DNA from: Prunus persica
Taxonomy: Eukaryota > Streptophyta > Magnoliopsida > Rosales > Rosaceae
Reading direction: 5' to 3'
Length of the DNA stretch: 64,000 bases
NCBI RefSeq assembly: GCF_000346465.2
Contig: NC_034016.1
Location: forward strand, 5,316,031-5,380,030
Below the pieces are notes generated by a model. It was not told the origin of the DNA, ran no database searches, and worked only from the letters and a program-made list of their open reading frames with translations. The position numbers and the translations under genes are program-made. Shown piece after piece: positions 23,550 to 35,800 of the stretch (position 1 is its first letter; each line of letters opens with the position of its first letter).

Positions 23550-24281
23550 ATGTCCATCGTTAGGTACTTCGACACCCTCGTTTGGCAAAGAACAAAACCC
23601 GACATCAACCAATCCCATCTTCCACCCGACGTTCTTCACATCGTATTCAAACTCTACAAGTCAACCACAAGAGCTTGGTGCCCTCGAGAAGATGATCATG
23701 ATGTTCCAATAGTGGTTCCATATTCACGAAGAAACCTCGTATTTATAACTCAAGAAACCATCAAGGTCCCTCGTACCATGCTAAAATCTTCTAGCACTAC
23801 TTCCCTCGTGGTTGATATTCTCTCCAGCATGCTTGTCCCCGAGCATGAACATCCAGCTCTTATCGAAAAAATATTTCGTGTGCTTGTCGAAAAATATTCA
23901 TCGGACAAGACTAACACCATGCTCCCCATTGTTGTGGGCATAAATGATGCGACTTTGCACATAACCACCATCGGCGACGACGGTCAAACAAGCGACGAGG
24001 TTCTAGATAGGGTTACGAGGGAATCCACGCAAACATATGAGCCCAAGCCTATCCCTGCAGATAAATTGATCATTGAGCAATTGGAGAAGCTGAGGCTTGA
24101 TGACTTGGAAGAAATTACCGGACAGATGGCGTGCACCATTTGCATGGAGGACTTTGAGGGCGGTGTTGAAGTTAGTCGCTTGCCTTGCTTGCATCTTTAC
24201 CATGGAGATTGTATTGTTCAGTGGTTGGAGACGAGTCACTTGTGTCCTTTGTGTCGATATCCAATGCCTCCTGCTCATTGA
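23550..24281 (+). CDS. RING-H2 zinc finger protein, putative E3 ubiquitin ligase
   Basis: A single intronless frame of 243 residues. The C-terminus (residues 195-235) is a canonical RING-H2: Cys195-x2-Cys198-x14-Cys213-x-His215-x2-His218-x2-Cys221-x10-Cys232-x2-Cys235, with the Trp after the sixth ligand (CIVQW) and Pro after the seventh (CPLC) that contact E2 enzymes. The N-terminal 190 residues are not a domain I recognise and contain no membrane segment or signal peptide, suggesting a soluble ligase. Intronless small RING-H2 genes are frequent in plants and often occur in species-specific clusters. The substrate is unknown. The start is supported by a TATA box about 80 bp upstream and a ccatgt context. 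Confidence 0.85.
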   Translation: MSIVRYFDTLVWQRTKPDINQSHLPPDVLHIVFKLYKSTTRAWCPREDDHDVPIVVPYSRRNLVFITQETIKVPRTMLKSSSTTSLVVDILSSMLVPEHEHPALIEKIFRVLVEKYSSDKTNTMLPIVVGINDATLHITTIGDDGQTSDEVLDRVTRESTQTYEPKPIPADKLIIEQLEKLRLDDLEEITGQMACTICMEDFEGGVEVSRLPCLHLYHGDCIVQWLETSHLCPLCRYPMPPAH

Positions 24282-24598
24282 TTTTTTATTTTACTTGTTA
24301 GATATTATATCATGTTGTAATGGAAGATTAAGCAAATAAAGGATCTGATAATCAATGAGCAATGAGATACTTTTTTGGATAACTCTTAATAGTTATCTTG
24401 AATTTTGATCAGCCTTTTGTTTGGGCTCAAAGTTCCTTTTTTTTTTTTTTTTAATCTCCTGGTTAAGTTTTCTATCTTGTTCGATAAGAAATTATTTGAC
24501 CTAGATAACTCTATTTTTAGTAATTTATTGTAATTAGAAGATTAATCATCAGTCTTGAGTGAGTTGAACTTAAAATAATAAAACCCTATTCTTCTAAT

Positions 24599-24865
24599 AT
24601 GGGTGAAATTGTGTTGGGAGATTTTTCCTTACAATTTTCCCTCAACAATCCTGTCAGTTGCATCCATGCCCTGGCTTTGGCTAAGCTCAAAAGATTTAAC
24701 AAGGTTGTAATGGAAACTGATAACTTGTGTGAGGGTGTTAAAGTTTGTTGCGGAGATAAGGCTTCTGAGAGAAAGTTTGATTGTGTTGAATGGAATTGGG
24801 TCATTCCGATGGGCTCCCTTGGCCACCCCCATAGGTTTGGTTGCGAATTGACCTTGATTAAATAG
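24599..24865 (+). pseudogene. Possible RNase H-like retroelement fragment
   Basis: An 88-codon open frame contains ALALAKLKRFNKVVMETDN, which resembles the segment with the second acidic residue of RVT_3/RNase H-like domains in plant non-LTR retroelement proteins. The rest is not recognisable and there is no sign of a promoter or introns. Treated as a relic; it could be chance. Confidence 0.3.
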
Positions 24866-25192
24866 GTTTGGTTGGTCACATCCCACGCGCGTGGAGGACT
24901 CACATATCCAATAATATCACATCACACGTGAATTAAATTATTATTAAAAAAAAAAAAAAACAATTACTGAAAGAAAATTTAAACATTCATTAAGCATAAA
25001 AAAAAATATGAACATTCAAAATTGCCTCCATCATTTGTAATTCCAAAACCACAAAGAGGAGTAAAATTTCCCCAACAAGAAAACATACATTATATATTCA
25101 ACCGTGGTTTTACACATTACACCATACCAAAAAAAAAATAATCAAAATAAAATAAAATTAAAAAAGAAGAAATCAAAAGAGCAAATGGGCAG

Positions 25193-25966
25193 TTATAAAT
25201 TGAGCTTAATATCACCCAAGTCAAGCTCCGCAGCAATCTCCTCAAGCTGCTTCTTCACGCTCAAATCGATAAGCTTCGACCCAGAGTTGCCATATCTCAC
25301 AGTGAACCCGGCCACCAAGCTTGGATCAATCTCCGTCTTGATCCTCACGTTCTTCGCCCCCGTCAGCTTCTGCACCTGCTTCGCTATCTGCGCCAGGTGC
25401 TGCGACTCCAGCTTCACCACCGAGGTCACGATGGCCAGCTCCGTGTCCGTGATTTTGTTGTAAACCACCTCGAACTCCTTTACGATGTCCTTTATGAGGT
25501 CGATTCGCTTGGCGTCGACGAGGATGTTGAGGAAATTGACGGTGTGGGGTTGGAGGGTGGAGGAGTTGGCGATTTCGTCGAGGACCTTGCGCTTCTTGTC
25601 GAGGTCGATGGTGGGGTTGATGAAGAAGTCGAAGACCGACGGCTCGCCGAAGAACTTCTCGATCTTCTCCACGTCGCCCGCCGTGGTTTCGAGGGTGTTG
25701 TTGGATTTGGCCACGTCGGCCAACGCCGTGGCGTAGCTGGCGGCGGCGGAGGAGTTCATTCTGGCGCCGAGGGCTCCGCCGCCGTTTCGGCGGAGGGTGA
25801 CGACGGCGGCGGCGGAGGAGGAGAGCTTGAGGGGGATGGGGGTGAAGGTGGAGGAGAAGGAGAAGGAGAGGGTGGAGGTTCTGGGGGTGAGGGTGGAGGA
25901 GAGTTGTGGTGGGGATGATGGGTTTTGGGATTGGAGAGAGATTGGGGTGTGTTGGAGGGCGGCCAT
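25193..25966 (-). CDS. ATPD: ATP synthase delta chain, chloroplastic
   Basis: A single-exon reverse-strand gene of 257 residues. The first ~65 residues are Ser/Thr/Pro-rich with few acidic residues, a plastid transit peptide. From about residue 70 the OSCP/delta family follows: SSAAASYATALADVAKSNNT, a helical N-terminal domain (KFFGEPSVFDFFINPTID), and the C-terminal EVVYNKITDTELAIVTSVVKL region, ending in DLGDIKLNL. The protein is the stator subunit linking the CF1 head to the peripheral stalk of the thylakoid ATP synthase. The coding region is much more GC-rich than its surroundings, which creates long spurious open frames on both strands. The ATG at 25966 is the first in frame and precedes a good transit peptide. 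Confidence 0.95.
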   Translation of the reverse strand: MAALQHTPISLQSQNPSSPPQLSSTLTPRTSTLSFSFSSTFTPIPLKLSSSAAAVVTLRRNGGGALGARMNSSAAASYATALADVAKSNNTLETTAGDVEKIEKFFGEPSVFDFFINPTIDLDKKRKVLDEIANSSTLQPHTVNFLNILVDAKRIDLIKDIVKEFEVVYNKITDTELAIVTSVVKLESQHLAQIAKQVQKLTGAKNVRIKTEIDPSLVAGFTVRYGNSGSKLIDLSVKKQLEEIAAELDLGDIKLNL

Positions 25967-26595
25967 TGGTCAATTGGGTGGCTCTCTTTCTCACTCTCAC
26001 TCTTGGTTTGATGATGCGAAGAGAGAGTTTGTGGAACTGAAAGGAAGTGGTATGTTTGAAGGTTTTGGGGATTGATTGATATGAAGGAGGAAGGGGTGGA
26101 CGGTTAGGATGGTGAGTAGGGAAGGGGGTGGGACGGTGGGGATTTGATGGGTTTTTATCCTTGTTTGAGTGTTAGTAGCCACTGATATCTTAAGGAGATA
26201 ATGGATTTGACGCGTGGATAGGTTTCATAGGATAAGGTATATTTTTCATATTTTATAGAAGAAAGTCTTCCTTCACCATTTGTAAATTAGTGGCGGTGGT
26301 GATACTTATTCGAAGCTATGAAGCTTGTGAAGAAAAGCCTGAAAAAAATATTTATTTCCAGCAGCAAAGTGATTGGTACATTGCCATCTCAAATGCTCAC
26401 CAACAGAACTTCCCAACAACAGAAGCAAAAGCACAAACTCAGCCATTGAAGTTACATATAAAGTGTACACTATACAAATAACCGAAGACACCATATAACA
26501 CAAGTTCTATGTTCTACGATAGTATAAACATATCCACTTTACCAGCAATGGGAAAATAAAATTGAGTAGAGGCGTCATAGTATAAATATTCCAAC
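25967..26595. other. Spacer between ATPD 5' end and the IST1-like gene 3' end
   Basis: Contains the ATPD promoter/leader (reverse strand, about 25967-26200) and the 3' UTR of the IST1-like gene (about 26480-26595). No further gene is supported. Confidence 0.4.
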
Positions 26596-29500
26596 TCAGC
26601 GTCCATGCGAAGGAAAAGAGTCATCTGTAGAAGACTGAGCACCGGATCCGACATTTGAGTTTTGTGATGTAAATAAGTTTGGGTATGAGAAGTACGGATC
26701 ATCTTCCATTGAACTCAATCTCTGAGGCTGATGTCGAAGAGGCTCATGTTCAAAAGCATGATCATTGGGAAGTGAGGAATCCAAATCTGCATTAAGTGGC
26801 TCCATAGTGACAGAATTAAGATCTGATACCTTAGCTCCATGGCCATATTCATTGACTTGATGCGGTCCCGGAGAATGTATAGCACCATCGGAATCACCAT
26901 TGCGGATAGGATGATCAAAATCTGGTTTTTCTCTAGTATCTGACTCACTAGGAATGTCTACATGAAATGGGTTTTCACAGCTATTTTCAGGGACTTCTTC
27001 AGTGTTTTTCTTGGTAAGCTCGTTAATTCTAACTTGTGCAAGACTAGCTGCTGAGCGTGCTGCTGCTGCTGCACGTTCTGCAGAGTCTGCAGCAGCCTGA
27101 GCAGCAGCTAACACATCCTGAAAATCCACATTGGCGTCACTTCTTGTTCTTGAAAGAGAAGGTGGTGGATTGCTTCGTCTTGTAGAAAATGATGCAGACG
27201 AAAGTGATGGGGGAGAAATAAATGGCAAGAACTGTTTATCTTCCATACCATCAACTGAAACATGAGACTGTTCGTGTTTGTTAGCCACTGATCTTGCTTG
27301 CATCACTTCTTCAGACTCAAAGGATGGCTCTTCGGACGAATTTTCAATGGCCCCAGAATCTTTTGACAATCCATGATCAACTTCAGGGTGTGGCGGAGTT
27401 GGTAAAGGTGGAGGCATCGCAGGTGCTGAGGCTGGATTCGCAATTGGTCGTAGTGATACCGTAGGCACTTCAGGAAAGTCTAATGATTCCAAACCATCAT
27501 CAGAATCAGACTGTTCTTTCTGAGATTGATCTGGGGCGCAGTACGATGGTTCGTCATGTTTTTCTTTGGGGAGGGGCAGTTTAGACCCACTGACAAACTG
27601 TGTTGGACCATTCTGACAAAGAGAGGACAGATTTATAGCAGACAGGTGAAAAAGGAAAAAGGAAAAGGGAAAAAGGACAAAAGAAAATGAGTCCGAGTAT
27701 TGTGTTTACCAATAAATCTTCATGTGGTTTGAAAATTTCAGCTTCAGATGCAGCAGGATCCCAATCCAGCTCATGCTCTTCGGCAATTTCTTTCAGTAGC
27801 TTCAGTTTTTTCTCAGGCGAAGGAGCACGAACAGATAGCAGTTCTATCAACTGCAGTTAAAATCCAGAGTCACAAACACAAAGTAGGAACCTAAATAGCT
27901 TGAAGAATAGTGTTACAATTCTAGTGCACTAAAAGATGAATATCATGGGGGGAAAAGGTTGCACTACAAAAAGAAAGTTCATAAAACCTGGCGATTGACA
28001 CCACAATCTGGAATGAGTTCTGTTGCAGCTGATACAAATTCTTTCCCATATTTTGAAGCAAATAGCATTTGAACTTGTAGCAACTCTGACAGATCAGCAC
28101 ATCTTGGCGCAGCAAAACACACACTGGATATTGCTTCTTTTAAGTCTAGAGGACATTCCCTGTATCAAAAAATTTAGTTTTTAAGTTTTTAAGGACTGGG
28201 TGAATTTTAACATATACGTAACTACAAAAACTTAGCATACTAACTTTTTGTGTCAAAATTTCAAGAAACTTAAATGCCAACTAAGTAAATCAAATAGCAG
28301 ACTTAGAAATATGACGACATTTAATTCTACAAAAACAAAGGTTGAGTGGAAAGATGAGAAAATCAACCACATGACTAACAAAGATAATAAACTAACAAAG
28401 ATGATAAGCTAAGTGATGCAGGAGGTACAAAGCATTTCACAAACTACCACATAAAGTAACTTGGTGGCTTATGCGGCAGTGCCATGTGAGTTAATGAAAT
28501 TTCCCCATGATACATGAGGATAATGGCAATACAAATACGTGGCATGCCATCTCCGTTGTCACACCCACAACGGTTTGTAAAAGCATGATCCATCAAGGAT
28601 AGAGTAAAGTGAAACCCATAAAAAATTCCTCAAACTGATACTACTGTACTCCCTATTCCAGAACCGCCTGACTCAACAACTGGGTGGAGAACAGAGACCA
28701 TGCTCCCCACTAGCATTTAATGGGTTTTGTGACTCAATTGCAATTTTCCTATGACAAGCTCTGCTTAGTTTTAAGTATCAATAGAAAGTGGTATTAGATT
28801 TTTTAATTGCAAGAATTTGGAAGCGAAGTACAAACCTAATACAACTGTCCAACTTAGCTGAAGTGCTAATGTTCCAGAAGAAGATACACCAATCACAAGT
28901 TCTCAACCTTTCTTTTTTCCTTTGTTTTCTCTCCCGAAACATTTCAGTAACCAAATTAACTATGTCTGAAACTAGAAAGCAGGAACATCCTAAAAGAGAG
29001 AAAGTGCAGTAGTGAAACTAGAAAGCACGTATTCTATTGAATTGCAAAAGTGGGCCTTTCTCTTTCATGAATATCTATTTCACAGGGCTCCAAACAAGTC
29101 AACTAAATGATTGATTCCTAAATGTTTCAGTCCCTACTTTAACAGCTGAAGCATCTCATATCTATTTTAATATAAACTGCAGTAGTCTTATTTCTCCACC
29201 ATTGGAAAAAAGAGACTGGTGTACAAGCTTAGCCAATTACTAAAATGTTAAGTTTTACACCGGAAATTTCAAGCTTTGCAGATCAAGCCACAGAATGTCT
29301 GATTAAAAAAAGAATGAAGTCTTGCTTTAACTAAAATGTTCTGACTTGTATTCTAAGTCTCACGTCCTTGTATGTAAGAATGTATATATGCCAATCACTT
29401 CTTATATTTCTAGTCTCTTTTTCTTATCTGTTATTTTCTCTTAATCATTTTTTCTCTGCATCCATGGATGTCATTGTCTCAAAACTATGTGTGTGTTTGT

Positions 29501-31191
29501 GAATGTGCACTTTTGTCTTGGTCTAAAGAGGAGTGTCCCGAGAAGATTGAAGTGTTTCTGGTGTTTCTGTGAAGAAAAACCAGTCACATCAATCTATTGC
29601 AAAGTTGCAAACAACAACTAACAGAAGTTTAGTTGGTCATGGAAAGAATACTGGTAACCTTTCATTTTGATTAAGAGAGAGTTATTCTTTATTATATAAA
29701 CAATGGTCTACTCCTTCCATTCCACCCTCTCCCCACAAGGAAAAGGAACAAGGAGTACACATGGACTAAGGATTATCAGAATAATTAATATTTTCAACAG
29801 TTCATATCAACCTGAGATATTTGTTTTCAATCACATTTCAGCAATGCATTTCATTTTTTTTCTTTCCTAAATCATAATCTGTTCATGATTTCAGAAATAC
29901 ATGCATGCTACTAAATCCATGAAATCCATCCTAGAACACCCCAGAGTTTTCACCTCACAAGTTTAGAAGAATTACAACGAATCAATTGCTTTTTTAAAAA
30001 TAAGAGTCCGCGAAGTAATGCATACATGAAGAAAAAATAATATTCTTTGTTTTAACAAAGAACAAACAGTCGTTCTTTCACCATACCAGGATATGCATGA
30101 AGGTTTACAAAATTTTCCATATGTAGCCATTAAAAAAGATAGCAGGAATTGCTGCATGCATTATAACCCATGAACCGCAGATCATCTTAGTTTTTTTCCG
30201 TCTATGAAATATTTATCAGTACTGAAAACGTTGCAGTTACAGAGAGAATTTGAGATATTACATCATTTTAGCTTAGGATTCTGACAAATCAAAACTAAAA
30301 ATTGCATGCCAGATTATTGGAACAAACAGAAGCATGGTACAAGAAAATCACCAGTTTAGAGATTAACCTTTGTGATTCAATAATTGGAAGGCGGACAGCA
30401 ATAAGCTCACAAAATAGCTCAAGAATCTCGTGAGCTGCCATCATATTCTCTTCTCTAATAATATGCTCTACCTGAAATGTAAATATCAATAACACCATTA
30501 TGAAATGAACATGAGAAAAATTCTCAGTAAAATTTTTCTTAATACTTTCTAATTAAATTAACTAGTTCATACTTTGTGATAGAAAAATTGAATCGTAAAA
30601 ACATAAATGGAAAAGAGATGTATTACCCGAATCCTAGCAGTAGCCTCTTGGCCAGTCTCAAGAAGCTTGGCAATGTCACGGCGCATCTGTTTAATCTGAA
30701 TTTCTCTCCTGTTCCTCAACAACTTTATCCGCGGAATAGTCAATTTCAGCAGGGTTTTGCTGCACATAAAAAGCACAAACTTACATGAAATCACCCGAAA
30801 CCAAACTAAAAACAAATTTGCATTGCACATCTACAGAACACAAATAATTCAAAACCCATGTCCTCAAAATATTCAGCTGGCCCTAAATTTGTTATAATCT
30901 GATTATTTCATTTCTTGCAATGTTAAGATTAACTCAACTAAGTTAGGTTTCTGCACTTATTCGCAACATTTACTACTTCCTCGACAGCCAAACATCAATA
31001 GAAACTCGATCAAAGCTTTCGATCTCATGAAACTCACAAACCCAGAAAAGACCCAGAAAGTAAAAAAAACAAAATCGGAAACGGAAACACAACTGAGAGA
31101 TCAGAGGAGCAAATAACAGTTGGGGAGATCAATGATGGTACCATTTGGCCGCTTTGAAGCCCTTGTTGAAGAACGAATCGAGCATCGACAT
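26596..31191 (-). CDS. IST1-like protein (ESCRT-III/Vps4 regulator)
   Basis: Six reverse-strand exons, all GT-AG and in phase: 31191-31142, 30759-30627, 30471-30368, 28159-27988, 27850-27710 and 27612-26596; 538 residues. The N-terminal ~180 residues are the IST1 (Regulator of Vps4 activity in MVB pathway) domain: MSMLDSFFNKGFKAAKC, LKLTIPRIKLLRNRREIQIK, EHIIREENMMAAHEILELFC, CFAAPRCADLSELLQVQ and YGKEF. The long last exon encodes a low-complexity tail, with Pro-rich stretches and an Ala-rich helical segment (DVLAAAQAAADSAERAAAAA). IST1 proteins bind ESCRT-III subunits and the Vps4/SKD1 ATPase during multivesicular body formation. Plants have several ISTL paralogues; I cannot assign which. 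Intron 3 (28160-30367) is 2.2 kb and holds nothing recognisable. Confidence 0.92.
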
Positions 31192-31779
31192 GCTGACGAC
31201 GAAAATCCAAATCCCTAATTCCAAACAAAGTCAAAGATTTGCTTTTTCTTTTTGGTAGCTCTTATAAGTGTCACAAAGATTCAATCTTGGTGATGTTGCA
31301 GAAACAGAGAAGGAGATGGATGATGGCAAGAGAGACTACCTGCTACGTAAAAGAAAGAAACACAGAGTTTTGGCTACGGACAAAACGCGTCGTTTTACAA
31401 GTTTGCTTAGTGGACAAGGAGGCTCTGCGTAGCTCTATGTTTGCGCGGGCGGTCTGTGTGCTTATATTTTATTGCTGTGGGGCCAAACACTGCCTTTTTA
31501 GGCTGAGGGGCTCCTTCTCCTTCCTGATGATGTTGCCTTCTACCTTCAACGATTCACAATATTTGCTAAATGTTGTTTTTTTTTATTTTAATCAAACTAA
31601 CAGATATTTAATTTATAATTTATATCTTTTTTTTTAATACAAGTAATATTAGAGGAGGAAAGTTTTCTTATGCGCTGTCAAGGTGTCATAGGGTTCGAAT
31701 ATAAAACCATTGATCGGTAAGTCAAAGGACATTTTCCACTGGAGCTAGACTCCATTAGTTTATAATTTATATCTTAAGA
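31192..31779. other. IST1-like gene 5' flank and repeat tail
   Basis: 5' leader and promoter of the reverse-strand IST1-like gene. From about 31660 the text (gtgtcatagggttcgaatat, ccactggagctagactccat) looks like the end of a dispersed repeat. No gene. Confidence 0.35.
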
Positions 31780-32254
31780 GCAAGAACAGCATCCGCCAGC
31801 CGAACAAGTAAGGGATTCCTCGACCGGTGTGCCGGCTTGGCTCCAGCTTTGGCTTCTTGATTGGCTATTGCCAGAGAAGACATATATGCTATACCATCAG
31901 ACGGAGCAGACATGGCAAGATAGAACATATTAAAGAATGAGCCAAAGCCGAACAAGCAAGGCCAAAGCCAAATGCCGACCTAAGAAGGGACGCTTGCGGG
32001 AGACTTTCGAGTTTCCCGATAGGTCGATGTACAACCGAAAGGTGAATGCTTTACCAAACTCGTGTACAACTTCTTTCCTGTGTATTGATTTCCGCTTATT
32101 ACATGCTTGGTTTCCTAAATTCTTACTCCACAGCACCCCTTGACCAAAGAAACAAAAAACCAAAAAGCCAAGATCTCTATAAAGCGAAGGAAAGAATACA
32201 AATGTACAATAGAGAAGGAAGAAAGACGAATTCTATGAAAGCTTAGACGGAATA

Positions 32255-32856
32255 TGTAACATCCTACATTGACCAACGGAGATGGGGTGATGTGCCTTAT
32301 ATGTACATGCCCACCTTCATCTAGCACGAGGCCTTTTGGGAGCTCACTGGCTTCAGAGTCATAGGAACTCCGAAGTTAAGCGAGTTTGGGCTAGAGCAAT
32401 CCCATGATGGGAGACCCACTGGGAAGTTGCTCGTGAGTTTCTAGAAACAAAACCGTGAAGGCAGGGGGCCCAAAACGGACAATATCGTGCTACGGCGGAG
32501 CAGATCAGGGATGTGACAGAATGGTATTAGAGCCACTCTGCCGTGTGGTGCAAATGTGCTGACGAGGACGTTGGGCCCCTAAAGTGGATGGATTGTAACA
32601 TCCCACATTGACCAACAGAGAGGGGGTGATGTGCCTTATATGTACATACACACCTCTATCTAGCACGAGGCCTTTTGGGAGCTCACTTGCTTAGGAGTCA
32701 TGAAAACTCTGAAGCTAAGCGAGTTTGGGCTAGAGCAATCTCAGGATGGGTGACCCACTGGGAATTTGCTCGTGAGTTCCCAGAAACAAAACCGTGAAGG
32801 TAGGGGGCCAAAGCGGACAATATCATGCTATGGCAGAGCCGATCTGGGATGTGACA
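32255..32856 (+). mobile_element. Cassandra-type TRIM retrotransposon, complete
   Basis: Two near-identical LTRs, 32255-32518 and 32594-32856, begin TGTAACATCC and end GGGATGTGACA. The 75-bp interior has a primer-binding site (tggtattagagcc, 32522-32534) two bases after LTR1 and a purine-rich stretch (aaagtggatggat) before LTR2. There is no coding capacity. The 5-bp sequence gaata flanks both sides (32250-32254 and 32857-32861). Each LTR contains a 5S rRNA-like block, the defining mark of Cassandra elements. It lies inside mitochondrial-like DNA. Confidence 0.9.
32361..32440 (+). promoter_or_regulatory. 5S rRNA-like pol III promoter block in TRIM LTR1
   Basis: gaactccgaagttaagcg, then tttgggctagagcaat, gatgggagacc and actgggaagt follow the order of the 3' two-thirds of plant 5S rRNA, including the A-box, intermediate element and C-box regions. 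The 5' third of 5S rRNA and the terminal stem are absent, so it is not a functional 5S gene. The same block occurs in LTR2 at about 32700-32780 (gatgggtgacc there is closer to true 5S). Confidence 0.85.
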
Positions 32857-35800
32857 GAATAAGGTCTAAAGGAGACCGCCTATTTATCACATGGAAGGAG
32901 AAGACTAGTCAAACATTCTAGCTATAAACTCACAATATAGACTTGAAAAAAGAAGAAGAAAGATATTGAGACGGAATATGAATGAAGGATTGAAGCATCT
33001 GACCGGGCTCCGGAGATGAATACCGAAAGAGCTTACCGAATGCACCATCCACCTCAGATAGCTCGACCAGGCAGGAAGGGAGATTCTCCAGCTCCACTCC
33101 TTGTTATATATATATTGGAAAACTATGCTTCAAAATCAAGCCCAAAAAATGATCCTTTTGAAAGGTCGTATCTTGACCCATTCAAGCCATGAAAGTGACC
33201 TTTTGGATTAGAAAACATGGCCTCTGGACTCTTTCTTGGCTTGATCGAAGAGCTACTAACAAAAAGGCGAAGTCAGGATTCATAATAAAATAACCGTGGA
33301 CGGATTGAGCTAATGTTTTCAAAACTTCCAATACCATAAGAGGATTCCACATCTTTTTTATATATTTTATTTTATTATTTTTAAATTTTATAGATTTTGC
33401 ACCTTCAAAAGAGATCTCGAAGGGAAGGTATATTGAATTACATAAATCGATTCACGTGTACTTCTTGTTGCTACAAGGCAAGAAAGAAAGAGGAACTAAT
33501 TCAAGAAAGTCATTTGTGGACGGCAAGAGTACGACATATTCCAGGGACCGATCTATCTCATTAAAGGATTCTGTGGACAGGGCATGGACTTCAAACCGAT
33601 CAATTAAACCAATTATTGTATAGTTTCCGAAGGAAGTATTGAATTAAAGTCATTCATGTGTGCCGATTTCCTTATGGTTGACTTAACAATTGGGATACTA
33701 GTTTCACCGTACTTATAATCCATCTTTCATTATATGCTAATTTCAGTGTATTAGTTCATAGCCAAGCTCAACTGGGCTAGATGGACACATACACTGTATG
33801 TAGGGCTTATACACACCATTAGTAGTTCCCTCCAAAACCCCTGTCTTCTGCCTACGAATGGGAGAGAGAGCTTGTTGGATGGATAGAGTGAATGCGGGAA
33901 TGGCATAGAGGAATGGGATACTACTAAAAAAAAGTAAGAAACACGGGAGCATGTGGTTGATATAAGAAGTACTTACTATCTTTCCCAAAGTCCATGTTCT
34001 GCCTACCGACCTTAACTTCTCTTTCTAGCCCCTCTACGCTTATCAATGCCTGCATTCCTTTGATTTCTTGTTGTACTCCTTCTACCATATTCCTCTATCT
34101 TTGCATCTCAGTCCCAGATCGACTGTAAGTCTTCTTTGCTATAGCTTGAATCTGTGATCGACCTAAAATATATTATAAAAAGTCTTTTGTTTGCTGGTTT
34201 GAGTCCACGTGATTTATTTCTCTTATTATAAGCGCCAAATCCCTAACTTTCTTCTTGTTGCTAGCAAATGGAAAAATACTACTTCTTGGACTGTGGCCGA
34301 CACCAGAGAAGACTAATTAGATATTTGCTAAGCGAACGAGCCCTAGCTTGATCTAAGTCTTATACCTTAATTAAGCAGCCTAACTTATATGCTCCTCTTA
34401 CCTTGCTTTATTACACCGTGCAAATGAAGCGAAGGACATCTATTATCTATAACAAAAATTCCTTAATCTAACAAGTAAGCAAGTAAACTGCCTTGAGAGA
34501 AGACCGATTTCTACACAAACCCTAGCTACATTGAGGCTTGAGACAAGCTTCGGAGGACCATCAAGGGTCAGGCCAATTTCGAAAATAGGGACAATAGAAA
34601 AGAGGCGAAACTCAAAGAAGAAGACAATGGGCATATGGGGTCGCGAGACCCAAATAGGCGCATGCATTAGATCACCAATGAGGAGATGGAAATCATGGCT
34701 CCAGCAGAAAACCCTAAGCATCAATCCCTCAATAAAAAAACTTCTCTTTTTTGGTGCATATCTTCTTTATTCGAGAGCTTGATGAAGACATGCCTTGGAT
34801 CTAACAGAGTGATAGAAAGATCCCCCCTTTTTCGAGCAAAGAGTTGGGTTAGCCGTCCCATCCCGTTTTTCCTCTCTTGATCTACAAGCTGCTTTGCGAT
34901 AACTCTCTTATGTTCTTTCTCAACTTCATGCATTAAATTAAAGGATAAACTATCTTGTGCTAATTCTAGTTACCAATGGTTCATCCAAAGGGATAGCTAA
35001 GAAGAATAAAGAAGCTGTGTTGAAGACAAAGTCTCGAGAATAGAGTTTTGAAGCGAGGCAAAGCAGAAGAGAGAGGTGAAACCAACACCCTTTGAATATA
35101 TGGAAGTCAACCTGAAGGTAAATATTAAATAACAGAACTTCCAAGTGCATCTCATATGATGGCTCTTCCCTTGGCTGAGACTGACTCTTGGAAGTTACAG
35201 AATGGAATGATGGATGAACTTTACCCCTACATAACATAGATCATGAATCACATGTTTACCATTTTCCTGACCTACATGAACAGAGAACAAGCACACCTTT
35301 CTCAACCTTTATACTAATGTGATATATGATCTTGGCTTTTATTTTAGAGATGTTTGGATTGAATGATGTGATGCGCCCGTTGCGCTTGACCTCTTTCCTT
35401 GTTACTGATGGTTTGGGCTTTCTAGCCAAACACAAATACTCGTAGAAAGCTTTGCCGAGCCGGGGTTTTTCTTTTGTTTAAAGTACCCCTATTCCGCACA
35501 TCAGACAGATCAAAGGGGCCTTTTTATATGTCTGATTTGGCTATGGAATCAGTCTCATTTTAGGAATTGAATTTCGATGTCAACGAGAGAGATTCGAAAA
35601 AGCTTTATCCACCCTTATAAAAATAGGTATCTCCACTAATAGAAATCCTATAAGGTATGTGAGAAGATGGCAAAAAGTGGTGCTTCCCTTCAGGGAAATC
35701 ATTGAAGAGACCAGCACAATTCAAAACCTATGAAATCGGGCAATAAGAGGCCTAAAAATAGTTCAATCAACTAGAAAGTAGCTTAGCCCACACACAGAAT

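Noticed and set aside
25397..25918. Long + strand open frame (173 codons, Gly/Val/Glu-rich) and a 224-codon minus-strand frame (25326-26000)
   Set aside because: Both overlap the ATPD coding exon in other frames and are low-complexity by-products of its GC-rich codons.
27961..27975. cactacaaaaagaaa, similar to a CACTA terminus, in the IST1-like intron 4
   Set aside because: No partner end, no subterminal repeats and no target duplication nearby.
31239..31637. 132-codon + strand frame upstream of the IST1-like gene
   Set aside because: Lies in promoter/leader sequence, odd composition, no family resemblance.
32361..32440. 5S rRNA-like sequence, also at 32700-32780
   Set aside because: It lacks the 5' third and terminal stem of 5S rRNA and sits in a retrotransposon LTR; it is a Cassandra promoter block, not an rRNA gene.
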